A stretch of DNA of 64,000 nucleotides from Candidatus Dechloromonas phosphorivorans (GTDB lineage: Bacteria > Pseudomonadota > Gammaproteobacteria > Burkholderiales > Rhodocyclaceae): positions 27,455-91,454 of the forward strand of contig JADJMS010000002.1 in the NCBI GenBank assembly GCA_016709495.1, given 5' to 3'. The translations under genes were made by a program, and so were the position numbers. Of the stretch, positions 19,611 to 30,181 are shown piece after piece. The notes beneath the pieces were generated by a model. It was given only the letters and a program-made list of their open reading frames with translations, ran no database searches and was not told the origin of the DNA. The first letter of the stretch is position 1; each line of letters begins with the position of its first letter.

Positions 19611-20267
19611 TTAAGGCAATTGTAATTTCGGTGCTTCAACTTTTGTCCCGGCTGGGTCAAACACGATGGTAACAACAAACCATCCTTTAGTTTTTGGTGT
19701 GCCATCACGAAATCTGGCTGACTTGATAGCCTCAAGAACCGTATTGTCAAAAACGCCCAAGGGTTGGCTTTCGACAACGTCGATATTCTCGATTTCGCCC
19801 CCTCCCGTAATTTCAAATTTCGCTGTAACACTGCCTCTTGTGCCCAAAATGAACTGGTGCAAGGGGTACTCTGGATTAATATCAAGAACAAATACGGGAA
19901 TTGAAGAGTTTTTTCCTGAATTTTCACTGGACTTGTCGTTTACCCCCAGAACAGGACGAGGTGCGGAAGACGGCTTTTCGGATATCGCCGCTAATGTATC
20001 TGCTGCTACTTGCAAAGCATCAGCTTGCCGCTCGGTTTCTGGCTGAGAGTTCACCACCATAGATGCCCCATCCATTATTTCGCTTTTAAAGTGAATTTGA
20101 AGAGCGGGCAGTCCAGATTGAAAAGTATCGTGCTGTTCAGAAATTCCACCAGAAAGACATAGCACCAAGCAGTGGAACGATATGGATGCGACAACCGCAA
20201 ATACAAGTTTGCGATGTTCGGAAATATCGAACCATGGATGGTATTCGCCATACGTTGCTCGGAACAT
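19611..20267 (-). CDS. TonB-like energy transducer protein
   Basis: Protein of 218 residues with a short cytoplasmic N-terminus and one membrane helix (about residues 21-42). A periplasmic linker without the usual Pro-Lys repeats leads to a C-terminal TonB domain (about 125-210) with the motif GSVTAKFEITGGGEIENIDV and VLEAIKSARF. TonB proteins transmit proton-motive energy to outer-membrane receptors. No exbB/exbD or receptor gene lies nearby, and it stands alone between gltD and the pilin genes, so the partner is unknown. The C-terminal fold is clear; the function is inferred. Confidence 0.75.
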   Translation of the reverse strand: MFRATYGEYHPWFDISEHRKLVFAVVASISFHCLVLCLSGGISEQHDTFQSGLPALQIHFKSEIMDGASMVVNSQPETERQADALQVAADTLAAISEKPSSAPRPVLGVNDKSSENSGKNSSIPVFVLDINPEYPLHQFILGTRGSVTAKFEITGGGEIENIDVVESQPLGVFDNTVLEAIKSARFRDGTPKTKGWFVVTIVFDPAGTKVEAPKLQLP

Positions 20268-20454
20268 TTTAAATTTACTGAGAATCCGGTGTATTGATGC
20301 TCAATACTGGGCCAATATCAGCATTGTCGTATTGCCGCTTGTCATTGCTTTGAAACCGCTCATCTTTTTTATCGAATCACACCAGTCATTGATGTTAGTG
20401 TAACTATCGGGGAAAGTAGTTTATGCATGCTTTTTCAAATTTTCGGGGATAAAA

Positions 20455-20862
20455 GTGTTACAGCCAAAACAAAAAGGGTTCACGCTTATCGAGTTGATGA
20501 TCGCAGTCGCGATTATCGGTATCTTGTTATCTATTGCCATACCCAGCTATAAAGACTACATGATTCGCGGGGCACGATCTGCGGCTCAAACCTATCTTTC
20601 CGATTTAGCTCAAAGACAGGAACTGATTTTTCAGGATGCGCGAGCCTACAGCAGTAGCACGTCAGATTTCCCTACAATGCCAGCTGATATCACGTCGCGA
20701 TACCAAGACCCCAACATTTGCAGCAACACCTCAGCCCCAGGCGTCCCAGCGACCTACTCCATTACGCTGAAACCGATCGTTGGTGGAATGATGAAGAACG
20801 ATGGTGATCTGGTTGTTGATTCGAAAGGTAGCCGTAAACGTATTGGCTATGATGACTGGTAA
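20455..20862 (+). CDS. pilE: type IV minor pilin PilE-like
   Basis: Pilin of 135 residues: short leader cleaved at KG|FTLIEL, Glu5 of the mature protein present, the hydrophobic helix IAVAIIGILLSIAIPSY, and a C-terminal region with GDLVVDSKGSRKRI typical of the PilE minor pilins found beside pilV/W/X/Y1 in Betaproteobacteria. GTG start preceded by GGGGAT. First gene of the minor pilin cluster, three bases before fimT. It is too short and has too few cysteines (one) to be the obvious major pilin. Confidence 0.87.
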   Translation: MLQPKQKGFTLIELMIAVAIIGILLSIAIPSYKDYMIRGARSAAQTYLSDLAQRQELIFQDARAYSSSTSDFPTMPADITSRYQDPNICSNTSAPGVPATYSITLKPIVGGMMKNDGDLVVDSKGSRKRIGYDDW

Positions 20863-20865
20863 GCC

Positions 20866-21513
20866 ATGAAACATAATTTTCTTCGGGAAAATCCCTCCCG
20901 CCCCTCATCAATACAATCGCCAAACAGTTTTTGTCGGCGTTTGGCTCAATACAGCCATTTGCAGCCGGGTTTTACACTCATCGAATTGGTTGTCGTAATT
21001 GGGATAGTCGGAATTTTATTAGGGATTGCCATCCCTAATTTTACTGAAATGATTATTGAACAGCGCGTACGTTCGGGGGCATCTGACCTGATCGGGGATT
21101 TGGTTCTGGCACGAACAGAGGCAATCAAGCAGCAACGGCGAGTGATACTCCAGGCGGCGCCTGGGGGCTGGAAAGATGGCTGGATAATTTATGTTGATAT
21201 CGATGCCAGTGGCAGCCTCAACGGGGGCGAAACACCCATGAAAACTGCGGCTAAGGTACAGGGTGACACACTGAAAGTCTGCCCGTTAACTGCCGCAGCG
21301 AATACCCAAATCGTCTTCCGCGGCGATGGGGGCGTGGCAAACTTTCCACTTGGCACTGAATCCGGCCTTCTGGTCTCTGACGACAGAGGCAAAATCTGGA
21401 CTATCGGAAATAGCGGAAACCCAGGTGCGCGTACTCGTGAAATTCCCATTTCAAATGCAGGACGTGCCTCTGTGGAGACTTTGAACAAAGCAGACGGAAT
21501 CAAATGCCCATGA
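20866..21513 (+). CDS. fimT: type IV pilus minor pilin FimT/GspH family
   Basis: Pseudopilin-like protein of 215 residues with cleavage site PG|FTLIELVVVIGIVGILLGIA and the GspH/FimT core (DLVLARTEAIKQQRRV, then GWIIYVD and a C-terminal beta region ending in KCP). Minor pilins of this family prime pilus assembly and, in some species, bind DNA. The leader from the ATG at 20866 is 35 residues, much longer than usual. In-frame TTG codons close to the cleavage site are alternative starts. Overlaps pilV by ten bases. Confidence 0.88.
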   Translation: MKHNFLRENPSRPSSIQSPNSFCRRLAQYSHLQPGFTLIELVVVIGIVGILLGIAIPNFTEMIIEQRVRSGASDLIGDLVLARTEAIKQQRRVILQAAPGGWKDGWIIYVDIDASGSLNGGETPMKTAAKVQGDTLKVCPLTAAANTQIVFRGDGGVANFPLGTESGLLVSDDRGKIWTIGNSGNPGARTREIPISNAGRASVETLNKADGIKCP

Positions 21514-22103
21514 ATTCAAATATCCGGCATCAAAACGGTATGTTGATGATCGAAGTCCTGGTCACCATCCTGATTGTAAGTCTTGGCCTGCTGGGTATTG
21601 CGGCGATGTTTGCCCGCTCTCATCTGGTCAGTGACGAGGCCTATCAACGTTATCAAGCGACCGAAATTGCTCATCAGCTGTCCGAACAACTAACTGCAAA
21701 TCAAAGTGAAGCAAGCCTGAGAGAGACCTCAACCTATGTCACGGGTCTTAGTGCGCCGATGCCAGGCCATGGATATACCTCAATAATGTGCTCTCCGTGC
21801 ACCTCAGCCCAACTTGCCGTCAGGGATTTGTCAATTTTTCATGACTCTCTCATCGGAACACAAAAAACCAAGTCGGGTAACAATGCCTCGGCACTGCTCG
21901 ATGCCCGTGGCTGCGTTGAATATCTTGGTCCCAAGCTGGGCGATCCGATCGATCCGGAAGATCCACCGCGCTATCGCATCAGCGTAGTTTGGCAAGGACG
22001 AGGATTAGCCGGGACAACAGTTAACCCGACATTGTGCGCCAACGGTATCTATTCAGATGCAAGATTGCGCCGGGTAATATCACTTGAAGTACAGATCCTA
22101 TGA
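21504..22103 (+). CDS. pilV: type IV pilus minor pilin PilV
   Basis: Protein of 199 residues with a 12-residue leader cut at NG|MLMIEVLVTILIVSLGLLG, the PilV-type N-terminal helix with Glu5, followed by ARSHLVSDEAYQRYQATEIAHQ, matching the PilV consensus. The C-terminal globular part has four or more cysteines (MCSPC, GCVEY, LCANG). Part of the priming complex with PilW, PilX and PilE. Its stop overlaps the pilW start (ATGA). Confidence 0.9.
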   Translation: MPMNSNIRHQNGMLMIEVLVTILIVSLGLLGIAAMFARSHLVSDEAYQRYQATEIAHQLSEQLTANQSEASLRETSTYVTGLSAPMPGHGYTSIMCSPCTSAQLAVRDLSIFHDSLIGTQKTKSGNNASALLDARGCVEYLGPKLGDPIDPEDPPRYRISVVWQGRGLAGTTVNPTLCANGIYSDARLRRVISLEVQIL

Positions 22104-23378
22104 AATCCAACAATGCCGGTTCGGGCAAAAAAATCCATGACCAGAAAATGCGTGTCATGTCATTTTATGCAGGCAACAGTTTTCTGAAGCAATTATCTTC
22201 AGGCCTGAGACAACACGGTCTCTCGCTGGTTGAGTTGATGGTTGCACTAGCCATCGGGACATTAATTGCCTTGGCAATTTCGACCCTGTTCTTCCAGGTG
22301 TTTTCCGGATCACGTACAGCGGACGATACTGCGCGTGCCTCAGAAGCAGGCTCATTCGGCTTGCGTACCTCTCAGCGAGGATTTTCGCATGGCCGGTTTT
22401 GTTGGCCTAATTGATGACGGTTCAAAAATCGACTTGGTTAGATCCTCCTTAGTGAGTGGCGCAGCAACAGACAACTGTGGCAATCCAAAGTGGTTTCTGC
22501 CACTGAATGAAGCTACGAATCGCATCGTATACATCGAACATATTACCAACCCAAGTGATTTGCCATGCATAGCTGCCGCCAATCATGTTGCAGGAAGCCC
22601 AGCCATTGTTCTGCGTGGAGCCTCAGGTACACAGGCACGGCCAGCCGATTTCGCCACCAATAAAATGTTTCTTCAGTCCAACCAGGCAGGCGGCATTGTT
22701 TTTCAGGGAGTAGATTACGCAGGCAACGTAAAGGGAGCCGGTAGGCACACAAGAATTTGCAGATACACGCCGGGAGCAGGCGCCTGCGCTGACACAGCGG
22801 ATGAACCGCCGTGTCGATGCCCGACAACGGGTGTCAATGCCGGCAAAGGGAGTGTCGCTCTGGTCGATGCACCAATATTTGCTTATCACACCAACGTCTA
22901 TTATATCCGCCCCTGCAGCCGGCCTGCCGGCGCAACGTGCACAGCGGCGGATGACAACGGTCAGCCCATTCCTACCCTGGTAAGGCGTCAACTTTCGGAA
23001 AACAACGACCCCGCTACCTTTGTTGAAGTGCCAATAGCCGAAGGGGTTGAGCGAATGTCCGTTTCATATGGAATAGACACAAACTTAGATGGTGTACCGG
23101 ATTTTTTTACTAATAACAAAACCATTTTCACACCGACATCCCCCAACCTTAGCGACGCAATAACCATTCGTATCAGTTTGCTCATGCGTACGCGCAAGCC
23201 GGAAAACAATTACGACGACTCCGTTAACACCTATACCCTGGCGGATGATGACCCAACAGATCCAACAGACTCTTTCAATTGCGGCCCCCCCGGTCCTCCT
23301 ACAAGCCCGCTCTGTAGATATCATCGCTACATCCTAACCGACACCGTACAGGTGAAAAATAATGCCTTCCGCCGCTAA
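22100..23378 (+). CDS. pilW: type IV pilus minor pilin PilW, one frameshift
   Basis: N-terminal helix HG|LSLVELMVALAIGTLIALAI with PilW-type continuation (ISTLFFQVFSGSR). The first frame stops at 22414. Removing one base near 22366-22373 joins RT to LSEDFRMAGFVGL, the conserved 'L-S-E-D-x-R-M-A-G-F' of PilW. The corrected protein is about 425 residues. The C-terminal domain is cysteine-rich and ends with an ITIRISLLMRTRKPENN stretch as in other PilW. The leader is 40 residues from the first ATG; internal ATGs would give a shorter one. Overlaps pilX by 17 bases. Confidence 0.87.
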
Positions 23379-23976
23379 TGCTTCGTCCCGAACTCATCCT
23401 GCCAATGTTAACGCCTCCCACACCCGTTCACGTCAATCCGGTGTCATTTTGCCGGTTGCGCTATTTGTGCTGGTTGCAGCAACCATTTTGACGCTGGGTC
23501 TGGTCAAAACCAATATGTCATCATTGCGTGTTGGCGGTGCCTCGGTCGTCGGCCAGGAAACTCAGGGGTCAGCCGAACTTTTGTCCAGTAACTTCAGGAC
23601 TCGCAACCCGATAGTCACGATCGATCCGCTTACGTTGAAAGAATTGCCAGACGAAGGCCGTTATGAAAGAGGCTTTACGCCGTGTAGTACGCTGACGGAC
23701 CTCCTTCCTTTTACTACAATTTTTGACTGTCGTTCGATCAAATCCACCCGCTTGCCGGCGCACACAGAGCAAGTTGAATGGGCAGTGGGTGTCAAAACAC
23801 CACAGGTGCAACGAATTGGATGCGCACCGCCACCGCGAAGCAGTACCCCCACTGAAAATAACGGGACGATTAAATTCAATCACAATCAAATAGAAAACCG
23901 CGTAGAAAATGCGTTTTACGGAAGCCAAGGGGCTGCAGGTATCGGTGTTGGAAAACTGGTTATGCAGTGTCCGTAA
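23362..23976 (+). CDS. pilX: type IV pilus minor pilin PilX
   Basis: Protein of 204 residues with the PilX-type helix SG|VILPVALFVLVAATILTLG, which lacks the usual Glu5 motif as is normal for PilX (GspK-like) proteins, and a following TNMSSLRVGG. It should cap the pilus tip together with PilV, PilW and PilY1. The leader is 26 residues. Located immediately before pilY1, the conserved order. Confidence 0.85.
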   Translation: MPSAANASSRTHPANVNASHTRSRQSGVILPVALFVLVAATILTLGLVKTNMSSLRVGGASVVGQETQGSAELLSSNFRTRNPIVTIDPLTLKELPDEGRYERGFTPCSTLTDLLPFTTIFDCRSIKSTRLPAHTEQVEWAVGVKTPQVQRIGCAPPPRSSTPTENNGTIKFNHNQIENRVENAFYGSQGAAGIGVGKLVMQCP

Positions 23977-24009
23977 TTCGCTAATTGGAAAAAAGAAAGC
24001 GAGAGAATC

Positions 24010-27000
24010 ATGAACGCCAAATTCAACAAGTGGGTTGCCCGGATACTGATGGTTTCCATAGTCAATCCCGCGATGTTTATTCCGCCTGCTGCAGCTCGGG
24101 ATACCGCCATTTATTCAGGGCTGCTTTCCGCCACCGTTGTGACAGTCAAGCCCAATGTGCTCTTTGTAATAGACACTTCGGACTCAATGAATCTGCCAGA
24201 AGCGTGGAGAGAATATGAAGGCGCATATGATTCTCACGTCGAATACCTGTGGAACGATCTGACCCGAATTGTTGATGCCAATGCTGGATCTGCCGGGGAA
24301 GTAACCGCAGCGGATAACAACAGAATATCCACACAGCAAATTCCCAGCCAATTTTTTACAAAATGGGGCTTTTGGGATGGCGCAACACTCGCAGACCGCC
24401 AGGCACTGTGGCAGGCTGCCCGCACCTCAGCAAAAGCAACCCAAATTCATGGAACGGCTCCTGCGGTTACAGACCCGGGCCCTGCATATCAATACCGGAA
24501 TTACAACGACCTGTCCTGGATATACTGGTTGCCGACCGGAACAGCAGAGACAGACCCCCGGTTACGCTCCCCTTCATGGAACAAGTTTCGTGGCTACATT
24601 CAGGAATTAGGCGATGGCCTAGGCGGCGGCATGACACGCGGCGGCCCATCCTTCAACGATACCAATAACTACCAAGCCTATAACAAGTGTGGAAATTCGC
24701 TGGATGCCTTGACACCATCAACCGTGTTTGTGCCTTCGCCAATTGCCCGAAATACCGGCAAATACCTCGACCAGCAATGGGCCCGTTGGGATCCATACCT
24801 GGCGACGACTGCGGTCGGCAATTCCGGCTACCCAGCCAGCAGTACTGGCTATTGCCTTGGGCGCACCAAGTACAACGCAGTATGCAAAAGGTTATCTTGA
24901 CACGACCAATCCAGCTACCGGCAATCCGGCAAGCAACCCGGTATACCGCGACAACACCTCAGCCACTGCCGACGTAGGCCTGAACGGACTTCCCATTCGT
25001 TACAACAGCGGCAGCTCCGGTTCGGGTTGGGATGGCCTGAAAGCGGATTCAGGCGGTTTTATTTTGCGCAGCATTATTGATGGCTATGCCACACGCGTTG
25101 ATCTTGAAGCAGTCATGTCTACGTATGCCTTACCAGCAACAAGCGATGTCGACGGCAGCAGTATCACTGATGTCAAAGATGCAAAATTCATAGCCATCAA
25201 AGGCAACAGGGATGCAACACCAGCCTTCGGTAGCGCAACCGGCTTGCATGCTTACACAGACACCACGGCATCACTATGTGACTCTGCAACAGGACCGGCC
25301 AGTACAACTTGTCTTGACAAACCATTTGGCGCGACCAGCCCAGCCTTTACATTGACCAAAACAGCAACCTGCAACCTAACAGGTACAACAACATCGAAAG
25401 ATGCCCGAGCCAATTCAGTCAAAACCGGCGGAACATGTACCATTGGTACGATTAGCAACTCCGGCACTGACACAAACGGAGCGCTTTTTCCAAGCTTTTC
25501 CGACGTACCAAATCCCACCGTTTGCCCAGCCCCGACCACGACAAACAGCAACTTTTATTCTGTAGATAATTCTGCTTGCGCCTACACAGTAACAACCGTT
25601 GCAGCGGCTCAAACCTGCGCGTTGACTGGCGATCAAACCTTGACAATCGGCGCCTGTACACCGACAGGTGGCAGTAATGTTGCGATTTCTGCTTGCGCAC
25701 TTTCAGGACCGGCGGATACCGTGGCAGCTTGCGCCTGGTCCGGTCGGCAAACCAAGAATGTTGGCAACTGTGCCTGGGTTGGGCGGACAGCGACATTTAG
25801 TGAGTCAACAAAGTGGCGGGCATCTGGTGGAACCTGCCAGCAAAACGGCAGTACTGAATTTTGTAATGGCGTAGCTGGATCACAAGGTCCATTCGCAACG
25901 GAAGCCGATGCCCTAGCCTCAACTGCAGGGTGTACCAATACGGTACCAGCAGCCGCTTATCAGTACGGAGGCACCTGTACAGAAAATGGCTCGGCTGACG
26001 AGTGTTCGATTACTGGCGCATCTGCTATTCTTGGCGCCGGCTATACCAACGTAAATGCGACCTGCGGCAATGCCAACTCACCTCCTGCAGGCACCTACAC
26101 TCATACACCAACGTGCTCTGAAAACGGTTCGTCTTCAAGTTGCCAGCTAAGCGCCGGCACTTCCAGAACAATTCGTGGCAGCACCAAAACCTATTACACA
26201 GCTGCCAACTGCACCAACAAACCCAACGCCTTGCCGACCTACAATCAAAGCGGCAGTTATGGCTATGGCAAAACCTGTACAGGCACCAACAATACTTGCA
26301 CGACCAACGCCAGCAATACTTTCACGGTTAGAGGTAGCAGCTATACGCAAGTAACCTCGTGTACCAACGGAAAAACACCTGGCACTTATCACCGTGGCGG
26401 CACATGTACGGGCACCCTGGCGGGATGTACTCAGGTCACCCCATACGGCGGGACCTCAGTCTTTGTTTCACCTAATACCTGGTATACAAACCTGGCAACC
26501 TGTACGCCGCCCACCGGCGCGCAAACCTATAACAGCAACTGTACCGGCACCCAAAAACTGCCTCCAGGTGATGCTGCTCACACCACGAACAATACACAGG
26601 CCGCCTGTAATTTCACAACGAATACGGTAACCATATTGGGCACCCCGTATACAAACTACAACACCTGCACAACCAAATCTGACGTCAATCCCAAGTGTTT
26701 CGGGCAATTCGGGGTTAACTGCTCAACGGGTTGTAATAATGCAACACCGACCTCGGTAACTGGCGGCGCAACGTCCCAATCGCATAATTACTACCGAACC
26801 TATGACTTCCAAGCCGGTACTGATTATCTGGTCCATGACTGTAAGGCAGACGATGGCGGAACGAAGTTCATGCACTACACGAGCAGCACGTTGAACAGTT
26901 TTGGCTCTGCCTGGAACGATACAACCAGTTATGCGAGCAGTGCTACCGGCGGCGTTGCAGTCGATATCACGCAAAAGGCTGATATGTATTCGGTCAACTA

Positions 27001-29965
27001 TCTGAACTGGAAATTCGGCCCGAAAGGTCCGAACGGACACCCAATTGGCCGTAAAACCCGTCTGCAAATCGCCAAGGATGCGTTGGCATCCGTGATTGAT
27101 ATCTACACCACAGACCCCTTGTTTAAAGACAAATACCGCATGGGCGTCATGGCGTTCAACCAGATGGAAAAAGATATTCCTCTTGGCAGCATTTCGCCCA
27201 ATTCTTCCGGCGCACACCTCGTCAAGCCCGTCAAGGATCTCGATGTTGCCCACGGCAATGCCATTGTTACAAGCGTCAATGCAATGACGGCATCTTCGGC
27301 AACGCCACTCACCGAGTCGTTGTATGAAGCTTATCGCTATTTCAAAGGTCAGTCGCCCATGTTTGGCGGGCCAACATACCAGACCAAGGAGTCCGTAATT
27401 TCAACGGCGTTAGTACCGCGCTATGTTACCGAAGGGGTCGACACTTCGGCAGACTCACTAACGGGCGGACTGTACAAATCGCCAATTACGGCAACCTGCC
27501 AAACCAATCTGGTTATTCTGATTTCTGACGGCGCACCGGAAAATGACACATCGGCCAATGCCGACATTCTTGCCCTGCCGGATTATGGAATCTTTTCAAT
27601 TCATCAACCGACAGGGAGTGGTCAATTTGAAACCATTTCAAACCTACCTTACGGCCCCACTGATCCTATCGGCCCACCGGCGGGCAACAACTATGTGCTA
27701 CTTGATGAACTGAGCTATTACATGGCGCATGTAGACGCTCGTACAGATTTGCCTGGTGACCAGACAGTCGTTCTGGCTACGATCAGCTACGACGTCAATT
27801 CACCAGTTCTAGACAAGGCCGCACACAACAGCAGCGGAAAGAGTCTTAAGGCCAAGGATCAGTCATCTCTGATTTCAGCAATTGGCGATGCGTTGACCAT
27901 TCCACCCTGGCAGCCGCAGGGGGGTACTCCGGCGAGCACCTACAACATAGCAAACGGTGTATCAGGTGATATCTATTTGTCCGCCTTCTCACCGACCTAC
28001 AAGACGGTTTGGGGAGGAACCATCAAAAAGTACAAGTATGGTTTTGGTGAGTCGGAATGCGGCGATAGCGTCTGCGGCAATCCAAATGTATGTATCACCG
28101 GCAATCCTGCAATCACTTACGCCTCCTGCGGAATAAATGTCGAGTATCTTGAGACTGACAAAACGAAGCAGGATGAACTCGGCCATGACGTTTTGTTGCG
28201 CGTGATTCGTCCGGAAGCGGTGAGTTACTGGATACCGACTGCACCACCAGATGGCCCATCCGGGGTGCGCGGCGGAACAGGCCAGGTTTTGATTGCCAAT
28301 GGCACGCCAGATGCCCGCAAACTTTACACATACATTCACGGTGTCACACCCAGCGCTTCATTGGTAAGCCCTCAAAACCTGGTGACGCCTACCAATCCGC
28401 TGATTTCCAAAACAATACTGGGGAATGCAGCAATGACCGATGCTGAGCGGGACTCCATTCTCAGTTTTGCTCAAGGTAGCGATGGCTTCACAACGAATGT
28501 CTGGCGTGATTGGGCGCACTTCGATTCATTGCACTCAACGCCTCTGGTTGATGATGGATTCCTTTATTACCTGACCAGTGACGGCGTCCTTCATTCGGTG
28601 AATACTTCCGATGGCAAAGAAAACTGGTCCTTCATGGTAGAAGAAGGGCTCTCCAAAATTGCCGAAACAATGACACCGCCAAATGGTGAGCGTCTGGAAG
28701 TAGCAGATGGCACACCTGTCATCGCCAATCTGGCTGATGGCAAGCGGTATCTGATTTTTGGTCTGCGCCGCGGTGGCCGTGCTTACTACGCTCTGGATAT
28801 AACCAATCCGGCTGCGCCCGCGCTCGCATGGAAAATCTCGCCGACACAAACCTGTTCAGGCAATACGTGTAGTCCTTCGCCCAACTTTAGTGAACTGGGC
28901 CAAGCCTGGTCTACACCCTATGTTGCCAAGATTCGGGGCCGGAAATCGGGGAGTAAATTCAAACCCGCCCTGATCTTTGGTGCTGGCTATGATGAAAATC
29001 AGGATTTGGCAGTACCTGCTGCCGATACCATGGGGCGTGCTGTATTTGTGGTGGATGCTGCAGATCTGACGGTCATTAAAAAGTTCAGCACGATCTCCGG
29101 CGCACAAGGCTACTCCGTGCCATCCGATGTCCTGGCAATTGACACAACGGGTGATGCTGATAGCACAATTGATCGAGCTTACGTCGGCGACATGGGCGGC
29201 AGGTTGTGGAGAATGGATCTCGATGATCGCAGTGTTACCAACGATGAAAGCAACTGGACAATTGTTCAGATTGCCGATCTGGCAACAACCACACGCCCCA
29301 ACAAACTGTTCAATCGCCAAACCATGGCACCTTCTATCTATCAGGGCCAGGTATTTGATGCAGTGTTTATCGGAGGGGGCGATCTACAGCAACCGACAGC
29401 GCACGGTACAAACGACTCTGGTGCCATGTTCATGGTGAAAGACTATTCGGTTGCAAAAATTGCCGTACAGCCCTCTCCGATTCCCAATGCGTCAGGGGAT
29501 TTCGTCGACATGACCAATCTGCTCGATGCCGCAAAGTTGTTAACCGATGCCCAGAAACAGGCCTTGGTGACCAAATCAGGCTATGTGATCAATTTAAAAA
29601 ATGGAGAAAAGGTTTCAAGTACTGCACAGGTTTATGGTGGCGTTTTGTATTTTGGTACCTATTTACCCACACAAACCACAATAGCCAACCTTGCCAATGT
29701 CTGTGGAGTAGGCGGCTATGGCAAACAGTACATAAGTGATGCTCTTACCGGCACCCCGCTGCGTAACGATATCACCAGCAACGCGTTATTCACCAATGAT
29801 GCAAGCGGTCGGGTATTTGGCCATGTTGCTGGTTTCGGAGTGAGTCTGAGCCCGGCCAGCCAGGGACCAGGCAAGGGCATCTACTTGCGCAACCGTGGTG
29901 TTGAGTCACAAAGGACCGGTAAAACCTCATCCAAGATGTATTGGTACTCAATCCCGGAACAATGA
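24010..29965 (+). CDS. pilY1: pilus tip adhesin PilY1 with large Cys-rich repeat insertion, one frameshift
   Basis: About 1,984 residues after removing one base near 24855-24870 (joining TGYCLG to APSTTQYAKGY), against roughly 1,160 in Pseudomonas aeruginosa. Signal peptide, then a von Willebrand A-like domain whose MIDAS motif is D55-x-S57-x-S59 (LFVIDTSDSMN). A region of about 470 residues at 25370-26830 is rich in Thr, Asn, Ser and about 30 Cys, with at least six imperfect units ending YTN...TC. The A-domain then resumes (LVILISDGAPEND near 27510). The C-terminal seven-bladed propeller contains a Ca2+-binding loop with regularly spaced Asp (about 29140-29210). PilY1 sits at the pilus tip and acts in adhesion and surface sensing. 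Confidence 0.9.
25680..26690 (+). repeat. protein-level tandem repeats in PilY1 (Cys-rich units)
   Basis: Six degenerate units of roughly 37-47 residues. Each starts with Y/G-x-GGTC-T-x-N-G and a second Cys 6-8 residues on, and ends with Y-T-N-x-x-T/S-C-T; examples are YQYGGTCTENG, YTHTPTCSENG, YGYGKTCTGTN and YHRGGTCTGT. Just before them are shorter repeats of 14-16 residues around C-A-L/W-x-G. The DNA has diverged, so these are old protein repeats rather than recent tandem duplications. Confidence 0.7.
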
Positions 29966-30006
29966 TCGAAACTGATACCAACTTGGCGCATTTCGCCTGA
30001 GTGAAG

Positions 30007-30033
30007 AGCCCCGTTAATCGGGGTTCTTTTTTT
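30007..30033 (+). terminator. rho-independent terminator after pilY1
   Basis: AGCCCCG TTAAT CGGGGTT hairpin followed by a run of seven T after a single C. It ends the minor pilin operon about 40 bases after the pilY1 stop. Confidence 0.85.
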
Positions 30034-30181
30034 ATTGTTTGGACAAGCCCCGGAATGAATGGATTTGATTTTCGACATCGGATATACAGTCATGTAAAAA
30101 TGCTGTGCGATTTGTTTATAGTCTGTTGCCAGAAAGCATTTCCCCTAACCCGCCGCAATTAGCATTTTTGATTGAACTCAC

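Noticed and set aside
25550..26690. CRISPR-like or DNA tandem repeat array
   Set aside because: Similarity exists only at the protein level with variable unit length; no identical DNA repeats or spacers.
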